From the NCBI RefSeq assembly GCF_021442325.1, contig NZ_CP087879.1:434001-498000 (forward strand): DNA of 64,000 nucleotides, read 5' to 3'. Below the pieces are notes generated by a model, which saw only the letters and a program-made list of their open reading frames with translations, did not search any database and was not told the origin of the DNA. Position 1 is the stretch's first letter. Each line of letters starts with the position of its first letter. This document shows, in pieces, positions 1 through 8,463 of the stretch. This DNA comes from Agromyces marinus (lineage in GTDB: Bacteria; Actinomycetota; Actinomycetes; Actinomycetales; Microbacteriaceae). The position numbers were made by a program, and so were the translations under genes.

Positions 1-500
1 CTCGAGGCGTTGTCGGCGATCGTGTCGGTGATGCGGATGTCCCAGTTCGCGATGCGCGAGTCGACGACCTCGATCGCGGGCAGCACGAACTCGGTCGCGC
101 GGATCACGTCGGCCACGTGGGCGGTGGGGGAGTCGAGGTCGCGCCCGAGGACGAAGGCCACCTCGGCCTCGATGCGCGGCTGGAGGAAGCGCCCGAGGTC
201 CACCGGTTCGCGGTCGGCCACGACCATGTCGTCGAGGAGCACGCCGTAGTCGGGCGTGTGCACCCCGAACTGCGACTGGACGGCGGGCGAGGTCAGCCCG
301 ATCTTGCGGCCGACGACGCGGGCGCCCTCGGCGACCCGCCGATCGATGCCGCGGGACTGCACGGCGTACGCGGCGTCCTGGTCGAGGTCGCCGATGAGGT
401 CGCGTACGGGTGCACAGGCGGTCCCGGATGCCGCGGCCTCGCGCAGCCGGGCGGCGGCGGCGTCGAGCGTGGTCGCGTCGAGCGTGGCGTTCGCGCTCAC
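1..500 (-). CDS. 2-keto-4-pentenoate hydratase, C-terminus cut by window edge
   Basis: Minus-strand gene running off the left edge; the first 166 codons are present. The family (MhpD/DmpE/XylJ) hydrates 2-hydroxypenta-2,4-dienoate to 4-hydroxy-2-oxovalerate in aromatic meta-cleavage pathways, in the cytoplasm. Signatures seen are GRKIGLTS (residues 64-71) and IEAEVAF (110-116), whose two Glu match the family's metal ligands. I start it at GTG 500-498, which overlaps the TGA of the upstream aldehyde dehydrogenase as GTGA, so the two are translationally coupled. Fumarylacetoacetate-hydrolase relatives such as 4-oxalocrotonate decarboxylase share the fold and cannot be fully excluded without the missing end. 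Confidence 0.85.
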   Translation of the reverse strand, partial: MSANATLDATTLDAAAARLREAAASGTACAPVRDLIGDLDQDAAYAVQSRGIDRRVAEGARVVGRKIGLTSPAVQSQFGVHTPDYGVLLDDMVVADREPVDLGRFLQPRIEAEVAFVLGRDLDSPTAHVADVIRATEFVLPAIEVVDSRIANWDIRITDTIADNAS

Positions 501-2011
501 AGCTGCACGCACACGTTCGTCGGCTCGGTGTAGAAGTCGAGCGAGTGCATGCCGCCCTCGCGGCCGATGCCGGAGAGGCCCACGCCGCCGAACGGGCTGC
601 GCAGGTCGCGCAGGTACCACGTGTTCACCCAGGACATGCCCACGCGCATGCGCTGGGCGACGCGGTGCCCGCGGGTGAGGTCGCTGGTCCAGGTGACGGC
701 GGCGAGGCCGTACTCGGTGTCGTTGGCGAGCGCGATCGCCTCGTCTTCGGTGTCGAACGGCATGACGACCGCCGCCGGCCCGAAGATCTCCTCGCGCACG
801 GTGCGGTGGGAGTTGTCGAGGCCGGTCCAGAGCGTCGGCTCGATCCAGGATCCGCCGTCGAGGCCGTCCCCGAGCGTGGGGACGCCGCCGCCGGCGAGCA
901 GTTCGGCGCCCTCGCTGAGCGCGAGGTCGTAGTAGGAGAGCACCTTCTCGCGGTGCGCGGCCGAGATCAGCGGACCGGTCGTGGTCGCGGGGTTCTCGGG
1001 TCGGCCGAGTCGAAGCCGGCGGGCGTGCTCGGCGAGCCCGACCGCGACCTCGTCGAAGATCGGGCGTTCGACGTAGATGCGCTCGGTGCAGAGGCAGACC
1101 TGGCCGGTGTTGAGGTAGGTCGAGCGCGCGAGTCCGGCGATGGCCGCGTCGAGGTCGGCGTCGGCGAACACGACCGCGGCGTTCTTGCCGCCGAGCTCGA
1201 AGGAGACCGGTCGGACGCGGGGTGCGACCGCGCGCATGATGGCCGAGCCCGTGCTCGACTCGCCGGTGAAGGTGACGCCGTCGATGCCGGGGTGCGTGGT
1301 GAGGTGCTCGCCGGCCGATCCGGGCCCGAATCCGTGCACGACGTTGACGACGCCGTCCGGGATGCCGGCTTCCGAGATGATCTGCGCGAGCAGCGTCGCC
1401 GACGAGGGCGTCTCCTCGGAGGGCTTGATCACGACGGTGTTCCCGGAGGCGAGGGCCGGCGCGAGCTTCCAGGTGAGCAGCAGGAGGGGCAGGTTCCACG
1501 GCACGATCACGGCGACCACGCCGAGCGGGGCGCGCACGGCGTAGTTGAGTGCGCGTCGGCCGTCGGGCAGTTCGGTGAGGTAGGAGTCGAGGCCTGCCGC
1601 CGACGCGGTGTCGGCGAACGCGCGGAAGTTCGCCGCCGCCCGTGCGACGTCGAGGTCGCGTGCGAGCGTCTCGGGCTTGCCGGTGTCGCCGACCTCGGCC
1701 GCCACGAGCTCTTCGCTGCGGCGTTCGACGAGGTCGGCGACCCGGCGGAGCAGCCGTGCGCGCTCGGCGACCGGCATCCGCCCCCAGGGGCCCTCGAGCG
1801 CGGCGCGCGCGGCGGCGACCGCTCGATCGACCTCGCGGGGACCGGCTTCGTGCACCTCGGCGATGACCGCACCGTCGACCGGGTCGATCTTCTGGAAGGT
1901 GCCGACGCCTTCGACGAGTTCGCCGCCGATCACGTTGCGCAGCTGGGCGGGGGAACCGCCGCGCGTCGGGGGAGGGGCCGCGATCGGTGCCGGCGTCGTC
2001 GAAGAAGGCAT
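497..2011 (-). CDS. 2-hydroxymuconic-semialdehyde-type aldehyde dehydrogenase
   Basis: A 504-residue NAD-dependent aldehyde dehydrogenase. It carries the ELGGKN glutamate motif and the catalytic cysteine in NTGQVC near residue 300, and ends with WYLRDLRSPFGGVGLSGIG followed by a TEPTNVCVQL tail, which is typical of the XylG/DmpC/AmnC group that oxidises 2-hydroxymuconic or 2-aminomuconic semialdehyde. With the hydratase that overlaps its 3' end it forms part of a meta-cleavage route; no ring-cleavage dioxygenase is inside the window. It is divergent from the LysR gene at 2095 and shares an operator-like site with it. Whether the true substrate is the hydroxy or amino semialdehyde is not decided by sequence. 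Confidence 0.87.
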   Translation of the reverse strand: MPSSTTPAPIAAPPPTRGGSPAQLRNVIGGELVEGVGTFQKIDPVDGAVIAEVHEAGPREVDRAVAAARAALEGPWGRMPVAERARLLRRVADLVERRSEELVAAEVGDTGKPETLARDLDVARAAANFRAFADTASAAGLDSYLTELPDGRRALNYAVRAPLGVVAVIVPWNLPLLLLTWKLAPALASGNTVVIKPSEETPSSATLLAQIISEAGIPDGVVNVVHGFGPGSAGEHLTTHPGIDGVTFTGESSTGSAIMRAVAPRVRPVSFELGGKNAAVVFADADLDAAIAGLARSTYLNTGQVCLCTERIYVERPIFDEVAVGLAEHARRLRLGRPENPATTTGPLISAAHREKVLSYYDLALSEGAELLAGGGVPTLGDGLDGGSWIEPTLWTGLDNSHRTVREEIFGPAAVVMPFDTEDEAIALANDTEYGLAAVTWTSDLTRGHRVAQRMRVGMSWVNTWYLRDLRSPFGGVGLSGIGREGGMHSLDFYTEPTNVCVQL

Positions 2012-2066
2012 GGGTTCAGGTTAGGAATCCCGATCGATGCCGACAAATGCCATTGTGATGCGATGC

Positions 2067-2085
2067 CATGCCTGAACGGCTATGG
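2067..2085. promoter_or_regulatory. Candidate LysR operator, copy 1
   Basis: The 19-bp site CATGCCTGAACGGCTATGG is an imperfect palindrome (CCATGCC / GGCTATGG). It lies in the 83-bp gap between the divergent dehydrogenase and LysR genes and overlaps the LysR -10 hexamer TATGGT (2081-2086). A 15/19 match occurs at 3949-3967 in the next divergent promoter. That the LysR protein binds here is inferred. Confidence 0.5.
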
Positions 2086-2094
2086 TGACGGGTC

Positions 2095-3063
2095 ATGGTC
2101 TCCGATCGACTGCTCGACGGCCGACTCAAGGTCCGTCACCTCGTCCTGCTCACCGCCATCGCCGACGAGGGAACCCTCGTCCGCGCCGCCGAATCCCTGC
2201 ACATCACCCAGCCCGTCGTCACCCGCGCCCTGCGCGAGGTCGAGGACCTGCTCGGCGTCCAGCTTTTCGAGCGGATGCCGCGGGGCGTCACTCCCACCGA
2301 GTACGGCCGGGCGTTCATCGAGCGGGCCCGATCGGTCCTCGCCGAACTGCGCGCCGCGGACGAGGAGGTGCGCCTCCTGCAGACCGGCCGGCTCGGCACC
2401 GTGACCGTCGGCACGCACCTGGCCGGGTCGAACCTGCTGCTGCCGCGCGCGATCGCCGCGCTCAAGGCCGAGCATCCGCGGCTGACCGTGGTCGTGCGCG
2501 AGGCCACCCCCGACACGCTGCAGCAACTGCTGCTCGCGGGCGACCTGGACCTCACGGTGGGTCGGCTCTCGCCGACGGTTCCCGTGCGGCTCGAGCAGGA
2601 GCGACTCCACCAGGAGCCCATCCGCCTGGTCGCGCGGGCCGGCCATCCGGTGCACGGCGGGAACCGGGCGTCCTCCCTCGCCGAGCTGATCGCGTTCCCG
2701 TGGATCTTCCCGGTCGCGCAGACGGCGCTGCGCGACGAGCTCGAGGCCGTGTTCTTCCACGAGGGGCTGCCGCTTCCGGCGGATCGCGTGGAGTGCACGT
2801 CGATGCTGACCCTGCGGAACCTGCTCGTCTCGACCGACGTCATCGCCGCCCTGCCGATGTTCATCGCGGTGGACGACCGGGAGCTGCGGATCCTGCCCAC
2901 GCCGCTGAGCTCGATCAGGCGGTCGGTGGGCGTGACGAGGCCGAAGGACCGGATGCCCTCGCCCGCGGCATCCGCCCTGCTCGTGCATCTCCGGGAGGTG
3001 GGTGCGCAGCTGGCCGAGTTCGAGCGGGACTACGAGTCGTCCGAGGGTGCCGGCCGCGGCTGA
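2095..3063 (+). CDS. LysR-family transcriptional regulator
   Basis: A 322-residue LysR regulator. The N-terminal winged HTH (about residues 10-70) reads KVRHLVLLTAIADEGTLVRA, then AAESLHITQPVVTRALREVE and GVQLFER, with the effector-binding domain from about residue 95. The HTH resembles the PcaQ/GbpR branch that controls aromatic and sugar-acid genes. It is divergent from the semialdehyde dehydrogenase, the classic position for a local LysR activator. The -10 TATGGT ends 8 nt before the ATG, so the transcript is nearly leaderless and the operator-like site overlapping it suggests autoregulation. The inducer is unknown. Confidence 0.88.
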   Translation: MVSDRLLDGRLKVRHLVLLTAIADEGTLVRAAESLHITQPVVTRALREVEDLLGVQLFERMPRGVTPTEYGRAFIERARSVLAELRAADEEVRLLQTGRLGTVTVGTHLAGSNLLLPRAIAALKAEHPRLTVVVREATPDTLQQLLLAGDLDLTVGRLSPTVPVRLEQERLHQEPIRLVARAGHPVHGGNRASSLAELIAFPWIFPVAQTALRDELEAVFFHEGLPLPADRVECTSMLTLRNLLVSTDVIAALPMFIAVDDRELRILPTPLSSIRRSVGVTRPKDRMPSPAASALLVHLREVGAQLAEFERDYESSEGAGRG

Positions 3064-3093
3064 CACGGGGGCCGCCGCCGGCGCGCGTCCGGA

Positions 3094-3858
3094 TCAGCCG
3101 AACCACAGCCCGACGCCCCCGCCCGCGCAGCGCATCAGCGAGTGCGCGATCGCGTCGGGCATCTCGGACCCGGAGACCCCGATCATCGGCTGGTGCTTCG
3201 CGACGCGCAGGGTTCCGCCGTCCTCGCCGGTGGCCTCGAACTCCAGCGACGCGTCGGTGCGCGCGGGGTCGCTGATCAGCACGGCGCGGGTGTCGTCGAG
3301 TCCGGTCGTCGCGAGGGCGAACGTGACCATGGCGTTGACGTTGCGGGGGTACTTCGCGGCGACGCCGCGCACCGGGCCGTCGTAGAGCACCGATGCGCTC
3401 CGGCGGTCGGCGGGCGGCGGGTCGAACGCCTGCGGGGGTTTGACGAAGGTGATGGATGCACTCCGCCAGGTGTGCGACCGACCCGCGAGCGCATCGAGGC
3501 CGGCGAGGGCGCCGTACGGGAGGATGATGCGCCGGCCGTGGCGGCGGGCCGTGGCGACGAGCTGCTCGCGGCGGGCGTCGTCGACCAGTCCTCCGGCCGA
3601 GACGACCATGAGGTCGGCGTGTTCGAGGATGCGTGCGCCGTGGCGCGCGACGACGTCCGGGTGGGCGGCCTCGATGACCAGGTCGGTCGTGGCGAGCAGG
3701 TCGTCGGTCAGGTGGGTGACGGATGCCTCGGGCGATCGCTCCGCGGTCGTCGCCGGTCGACGGGTCAGCACGAACGACAGGTCGAGGCCGTCGGTGGTCA
3801 GGATCCGGTCGATGAGGCCGGTTCCGATGGCGCCGCGGCCGATGATTCCGATCCTCAT
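3094..3858 (-). CDS. Aspartate dehydrogenase-like protein (NadX/DUF108)
   Basis: A 254-residue NAD(P)-binding protein. It opens with MRIGIIGRGAIGTGL, a Rossmann glycine motif, and later has YGALAGLDAL and KYPRNVNAMVTFAL, both typical of L-aspartate dehydrogenase (NadX). The start at 3858 has AGGAGG seven bases upstream. NadX normally makes iminoaspartate for NAD synthesis, but no nadA/nadB/nadC lies here. The surroundings are catabolic, so it may instead oxidise or reductively aminate a ring-cleavage-derived amino acid; that is inference. It is convergent with the LysR gene and divergent from the LVIVD protein, whose promoter carries the second LysR-type site. Confidence 0.78.
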   Translation of the reverse strand: MRIGIIGRGAIGTGLIDRILTTDGLDLSFVLTRRPATTAERSPEASVTHLTDDLLATTDLVIEAAHPDVVARHGARILEHADLMVVSAGGLVDDARREQLVATARRHGRRIILPYGALAGLDALAGRSHTWRSASITFVKPPQAFDPPPADRRSASVLYDGPVRGVAAKYPRNVNAMVTFALATTGLDDTRAVLISDPARTDASLEFEATGEDGGTLRVAKHQPMIGVSGSEMPDAIAHSLMRCAGGGVGLWFG

Positions 3859-3948
3859 CGGACCTCCTGATTCGCTCGATACTGGATCCCGGATACAGCA
3901 TGCACGGTCTGCGCGTGCTGCGCACCCCTCCGGGGACGCGAAGTCCGA

Positions 3949-3967
3949 CATGCCTGAATGGTCATGG
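3949..3967. promoter_or_regulatory. Candidate LysR operator, copy 2
   Basis: CATGCCTGAATGGTCATGG differs from the 2067-2085 site at only four of 19 positions and keeps the imperfect dyad. It lies in the 212-bp divergent gap between the aspartate-dehydrogenase-like gene and the LVIVD protein gene. This would place both transcription units, and possibly the downstream transporters, under the same LysR protein. Confidence 0.5.
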
Positions 3968-4070
3968 CTCGGAGCCGAATCGATATTGGACAGCATCGAT
4001 CCGACCCGTGACGCTGATGGGGACGGCGCCCGCAAGCGCCGACCCGTTGCACCCCGACTCTGGAGGCGTC

Positions 4071-5696
4071 ATGGCCGGATCCCCCTATGTACCCGATGCG
4101 AAGAAGTACCGCCCGGAGGACTTCGAGCGCGTGGCCGGGGAACCCGCGGACCCCGAGCCCGGAAGCTGGGGCATGCAGCCCGACGGCACCTTCCTGCCGC
4201 CCGCGCACACTCCGTCGGTGCCGCGCGACGTGTTCGTCGACTGGCCCGGCCAGCTCGACTACCGCGACCCCGAGACCTACGCGCTCAACGCGACCGCCGA
4301 GGCGTTCTACCCCATCGTCGTGAACACCAGCCACTCGTGGCAGTGCATCTACGACTTCGACGGCACCCGCTACATGCTGCACTACGGCGGCGGCAACCAC
4401 TGGAAGCTCTACGACATCACCGACCCCCGCGACCTGAAGATCGTCGACGAGGAGCAGTGGGGCTGGGGCGACCCCCGACCCCAGTTCGGCGCGACCACGG
4501 TGCAGTGGAACGACGAGCTCGGCAAGTTCCTCGCGATCCAGGCGAGCGAGACGCCGCGCTACTTCCTCAAGGGTCGCGTGGCGAACAAGTGGACCGACGA
4601 CACCGTCGAGGGCCAGCTGCTCGAGTGGGAGGGCCTGCGCGGCTTCCGCACGTTCGAGATGAACGGCCCGAGCCCCCGCGACTGGGTCCTCGTCAACGAG
4701 ACCTCGACCGACCCGAACCACGGGCCGGACGAGATCCAGGAGGGCAACGGCGTCCTCGACCTGCCCGTCTACTACGGCGACAGGTACCTCTTCGTCGCGA
4801 CCGCGCCCGACAACACGTTCACGAACCAGCCCTACAAGACCACGCTCTGGGCCGCCGGCCACGCCGCCTACGACATGACCGACCCGTCCAAGCCCGAACT
4901 GCTCTCGACCTGGTGGGTGCCGGGCACGCGCGCCGGCGAGGAGTCCGACTCCGAGTACCTCGCGGACAACGACCGATGGAACAACAAGACCTCGTGGTTC
5001 GGCTCCCGCATGGGCGTGTTCATGCCGCGCTCGGTCGAGTCGGGCTACCGCTACGCCTACGCGGCGCAGGGCGGCCAGGGCTTCTTCGTGCTGGATGTCT
5101 CCGACCCGTCGAACATCCACCACGTCGGCTGGTGCCAGCTTCCGACGAGCGTCGCGGGCACCGAGGGCGACAACGTCGACACGACGCAGGTCGAGGAGAC
5201 CGGCTACGTCTACGTGTCGGGCTACCCCATGAACACCGACTGCTACGAGCCCGCCAAGGAGATCTACCAGATCGACGTGAGCGACCCGACGCAGCCTCGC
5301 GTCGTGCGCACCCTGCCCCGGCCGCTCCCGCCCGCAGAGGCGAAGTTCACCGACTGGGCGCAGCGCCGCGGCTCGTTCGGGCCGAAGCGCTCGGGCTACT
5401 TCACGAACACCGGAACCCCGCACGGCGGCGTGATCCCCTACGCGTTCTACGCCGCCGGCCTGCAGATCTTCGACGTGCGCGACCCCGAGGACCCGAAGGT
5501 CGGCGCCTACTTCGTGCCGCCGATGGGCCTGAAGGACGACGACGACCTCGCCGCGCCCGTCCACGGGATCTTCGTCGAGTGGGACCGCAACCTCATCTGG
5601 CTCTTCTCGAACCACGGCATCTACGCCGTGTCCACGCCGCTGCTCGGCGAGCCCGTCGTCGGACTCCCCGGCGCCGGCACCCCCGCCGGCGACTGA
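4071..5696 (+). CDS. LVIVD-repeat (beta-propeller) protein of unknown function
   Basis: A 541-residue protein with repeated short motifs of the LVIVD type, for example KLYDITDPRDLKIVD, AYDMTDPSKPELLS, FVLDVSDPSNIHHV, YQIDVSDPTQPRVV and LQIFDVRDPEDPKVG, spaced as blades of a beta-propeller. I start it at ATG 4071 behind TGGAGG; the longer upstream reading frame lacks a ribosome site. No signal peptide is seen, so it is probably cytoplasmic. Such proteins occur beside aromatic-degradation genes, but no activity can be named from sequence. It is the first gene of a plus-strand run that continues into the MFS and ABC transporters. Confidence 0.75.
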   Translation: MAGSPYVPDAKKYRPEDFERVAGEPADPEPGSWGMQPDGTFLPPAHTPSVPRDVFVDWPGQLDYRDPETYALNATAEAFYPIVVNTSHSWQCIYDFDGTRYMLHYGGGNHWKLYDITDPRDLKIVDEEQWGWGDPRPQFGATTVQWNDELGKFLAIQASETPRYFLKGRVANKWTDDTVEGQLLEWEGLRGFRTFEMNGPSPRDWVLVNETSTDPNHGPDEIQEGNGVLDLPVYYGDRYLFVATAPDNTFTNQPYKTTLWAAGHAAYDMTDPSKPELLSTWWVPGTRAGEESDSEYLADNDRWNNKTSWFGSRMGVFMPRSVESGYRYAYAAQGGQGFFVLDVSDPSNIHHVGWCQLPTSVAGTEGDNVDTTQVEETGYVYVSGYPMNTDCYEPAKEIYQIDVSDPTQPRVVRTLPRPLPPAEAKFTDWAQRRGSFGPKRSGYFTNTGTPHGGVIPYAFYAAGLQIFDVRDPEDPKVGAYFVPPMGLKDDDDLAAPVHGIFVEWDRNLIWLFSNHGIYAVSTPLLGEPVVGLPGAGTPAGD

Positions 5697-5733
5697 CCCC
5701 CTCCTCCGCCATCCCCTGTCGAAAGCGCGAACC

Positions 5734-7284
5734 ATGAACCAGATCCCGAGGCCGTGGCCGGCCCTCTGGGCCCTCGTGATCGGGTTCTTCATGATCCTGA
5801 TCGACACGACCATCGTGTCGATCGCGAACCCCGCGATCATGGAGGACCTCGAGACCGACCTGACCACGGTGATCTGGGCAACGAGCGCGTACCTGCTCGC
5901 CTACGCCGTGCCGCTACTGATCACCGGGCGGCTCGGCGACCGATTCGGACCGAAGCGCGTCTACCTGGCCGGGTTGGTCGTGTTCACGCTCGCATCGCTC
6001 TGGTGCGGACTCTCGGGCGAGATCACGATGCTCATCGCGGCCCGTGCCGCCCAGGGCGTCGGCGCCGCGATGATGACGCCGCAGACGATGGCCGTGATCA
6101 CCCGCGTCTTCCCGCCGAACCAGCGCGGGGCCGCGATGGGCCTGTGGGGTTCCGTCGCGGGCGTGGCGACGCTGGTCGGGCCGATCCTCGGCGGCGTGCT
6201 CGTGGACTCGCTCGGCTGGCAGTGGGTGTTCTTCGTGAACGTGCCCGTCGGGGTGGTGGCCTTCGTCGCGGCGTGGCGGTTCGTCCCGAACCTCGAGCTG
6301 CAGTCGCACCGGCTCGACTGGCTCGGCGTCGTGCTCAGCGCGGTCGGCCTCTTCCTCGTCGTGTTCGGGATCCAGGAGGGCGAGACCTACGACTGGGGCA
6401 CGATCGTCGGGCCAGTCACGGTCTGGGGCATCATCATCGCCGGGGTCGCGTTCCTCGCGGTCTTCATCGTGTGGCAGGCGCTGAATCGCGCCGAGCCGCT
6501 GCTCCCGCTCGCGCTGTTCCGCGACCGCAACTTCAGCCTGTCCAACGTGGCGATCTCGCTCGTGGGGATCGCGATGATCGCGATGCCGCTGCCGCTCGTG
6601 TTCTACTTCCAGGTCGCGCGCGGACTCACTCCGACGCAGGCGGCGCTCATGCTCGTGCCGATGGCGGTCATCTCGGGCGCCCTCGCCCCGCTCGTGGGCC
6701 GACTCAGCGACCGCATCGATCCGAAGTGGGTCTCGTTCATCGCCCTGTCGGTCTCGGCGATCGCCCTCGGGTGCTACGTCCCGCTGATGCGTGCGGACGT
6801 CTCGCTGTGGCTCCTGCTCCTGCCCTCCGCCCTGCTCGGGTTCGGCATCTCCGGGGTGTTCGCGCCGCTCGCGTCGACCGCGACGCGGAACCTGCCGAGG
6901 GCGTTCGCCGGAGCGGGGTCCGGGGTCTACACCCTCACGCGCCAGGTCGGCTCGGTGCTCGGATCCGCGGCCGTGGCCGCGCTCATGAGCCTCAGCCTCG
7001 CGTCCTACCTGCCGGGCCTGGAGGCGGACCAGATCAGTGCGGCCGGCGGCGCACCCCTCCCCGACGGGGTCGCCGACGGGTTCTCCGCGGCGATGGCGCA
7101 ATCGCTGCTGCTCGCGGCAGGGGCGTTCGCGCTGTGCGCCGTCGTGGTGCTGTTCTTCGCCAAGCCGAAGGTCACCGTGGGGTGGGGCGAGGAGCGCCGC
7201 GACGCGCCCGGCCGCGCCCCGGCGTCCCGGGCGCCGGATCCAGTATCCGAACCCTCCGTCATTCGAACCGCAACCGAGAGTTGA
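5734..7284 (+). CDS. MFS transporter, DHA2 (EmrB/QacA) family
   Basis: A 516-residue integral membrane protein with about 14 hydrophobic segments, the count of the DHA2 drug:proton antiporters. Typical motifs are the loop after helix 2, GRLGDRFGPKRVYLAG, and the antiporter motif C region GSVAGVATLVGPILGGVL in helix 5. The family exports drugs or aromatic acids using the proton gradient. It begins 37 bp after the LVIVD gene and ends seven bp before the ABC ATPase, so it is probably co-transcribed with both. In this setting it might move an aromatic substrate or toxic intermediate; direction and substrate are not shown by sequence. Confidence 0.9.
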   Translation: MNQIPRPWPALWALVIGFFMILIDTTIVSIANPAIMEDLETDLTTVIWATSAYLLAYAVPLLITGRLGDRFGPKRVYLAGLVVFTLASLWCGLSGEITMLIAARAAQGVGAAMMTPQTMAVITRVFPPNQRGAAMGLWGSVAGVATLVGPILGGVLVDSLGWQWVFFVNVPVGVVAFVAAWRFVPNLELQSHRLDWLGVVLSAVGLFLVVFGIQEGETYDWGTIVGPVTVWGIIIAGVAFLAVFIVWQALNRAEPLLPLALFRDRNFSLSNVAISLVGIAMIAMPLPLVFYFQVARGLTPTQAALMLVPMAVISGALAPLVGRLSDRIDPKWVSFIALSVSAIALGCYVPLMRADVSLWLLLLPSALLGFGISGVFAPLASTATRNLPRAFAGAGSGVYTLTRQVGSVLGSAAVAALMSLSLASYLPGLEADQISAAGGAPLPDGVADGFSAAMAQSLLLAAGAFALCAVVVLFFAKPKVTVGWGEERRDAPGRAPASRAPDPVSEPSVIRTATES

Positions 7285-7291
7285 GCGACAC

Positions 7292-8413
7292 ATGACCGCA
7301 GCACAGGGAGGCCGCCTCGTTGTCGACGGCCTCGAGAAGCACTACCAGCTCGACGGCACCGACGTGCCGGTCGTCAAGGGCGTCAGCTTCACCATCGAGC
7401 CCGGCACCTTCACGTCGCTGCTCGGGCCGTCCGGATGCGGCAAGACCACGACCCTCAGGTGCGTCGCCGGACTCGAGACGAGCAACGGCGGCGTCATCTC
7501 GCTCGACGACCGCGTGCTCTCCACCGGGACCGAACACGTCTCGCCCGACAAGCGCGACGTCGGAATGGTGTTCCAGAACTACGCGATCTGGCCGCACATG
7601 AGCGTGTTCGCCAACGCGGTGTTCCCCCTCCAGGTCGCCTCCGGCCGACTCCCGAAGAAGGAGGCCAAGCAGCGCGCGATGGAGGCGCTCGAACTCGTCC
7701 AGCTCGACGCGTACGCGCACCGCCCCGCCACCGCGCTCTCCGGCGGCCAGCAGCAGCGACTCGCCCTCGCGCGCGCCCTCGCCCACCGGCCCAAGCTCCT
7801 CCTGCTCGACGAGCCGCTCAGCAACCTCGACGCCAAGCTCCGGGACACGATGCGCAACGAGCTGCGGAGCCTGCAGCAGCGACTCGGGATCACCGCGCTC
7901 TACGTCACGCACGACCAGTCCGAGGCGCTCTCGATGTCGGACCGCGTCGCGGTCATGAACGGCGGGCGCATCGTGCAGGAGGCGTCGCCGCGCGACCTGT
8001 ACTTCGCGCCGAACGATCGGTTCGTCGCGGACTTCGTCGGCCGGGTGAATCTCATTCCCGCGGTCGTGCGCGATCGCGACGCGAACGGCGACGCGCTCGT
8101 GGAGGCGTTCGGAACCCGGCTGGTGACCCCGTGCCCGGTCGAGAGCGGCACCGGAGCGGATGTCACGGTGACCTTCCGTCCCGAGAGCGTGCGCTGGCAC
8201 GAGGCGCCGGTCGACCGGCCCAACCTCCTGCCGGCACGCGTCGCCCGAGTCGAGTTCCTCGGCGAGATCGTCGAGTACGAGGCCGAGATCCTGGACGGCC
8301 AGACCACGGTCGGCCGGATCATCGCGCGAGGCGCCCCGCTGAACTCGCCCACCGAGGGGAGCACCGTGTTCCTGGAGCTCGCCCCGCAGGCGTGCCGCGT
8401 GCTCGCGGCATAG
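7292..8413 (+). CDS. ABC importer ATPase (FbpC/PotA-like, with TOBE domain)
   Basis: A 373-residue ATPase with Walker A GPSGCGKTT (about 47-55), Q-loop VFQNYAIWP, signature LSGGQQQR, Walker B LLLLDEPLSNLD and switch His in YVTHDQSEA. The last 120 residues form a TOBE-type regulatory domain. This architecture belongs to the CUT1/Fe3+/polyamine importers. It is the first of three ABC genes (ATPase, binding lipoprotein, fused permease). The 12-mer GGATCCAGTATC at 7236-7247, just upstream, recurs inverted at 3878-3889 before the aspartate-dehydrogenase-like gene and may be a regulatory site. Confidence 0.92.
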   Translation: MTAAQGGRLVVDGLEKHYQLDGTDVPVVKGVSFTIEPGTFTSLLGPSGCGKTTTLRCVAGLETSNGGVISLDDRVLSTGTEHVSPDKRDVGMVFQNYAIWPHMSVFANAVFPLQVASGRLPKKEAKQRAMEALELVQLDAYAHRPATALSGGQQQRLALARALAHRPKLLLLDEPLSNLDAKLRDTMRNELRSLQQRLGITALYVTHDQSEALSMSDRVAVMNGGRIVQEASPRDLYFAPNDRFVADFVGRVNLIPAVVRDRDANGDALVEAFGTRLVTPCPVESGTGADVTVTFRPESVRWHEAPVDRPNLLPARVARVEFLGEIVEYEAEILDGQTTVGRIIARGAPLNSPTEGSTVFLELAPQACRVLAA

Positions 8414-8463
8414 TCCCACCCCACCACACCGAGAGATCCACCGTCAGAGAGGACACCCGGATC

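Noticed and set aside
410..2404. A 664-codon plus-strand open frame across the aldehyde dehydrogenase gene
   Set aside because: It is antisense to a gene with complete catalytic motifs and runs into the LysR gene; its product is Arg/Gly-rich low complexity, typical of shadow frames in high-GC DNA.
3900..4070. N-terminal 57-codon extension of the LVIVD protein
   Set aside because: The extension would start without a ribosome site and cover the operator-like site at 3949; ATG 4071 has TGGAGG before it.
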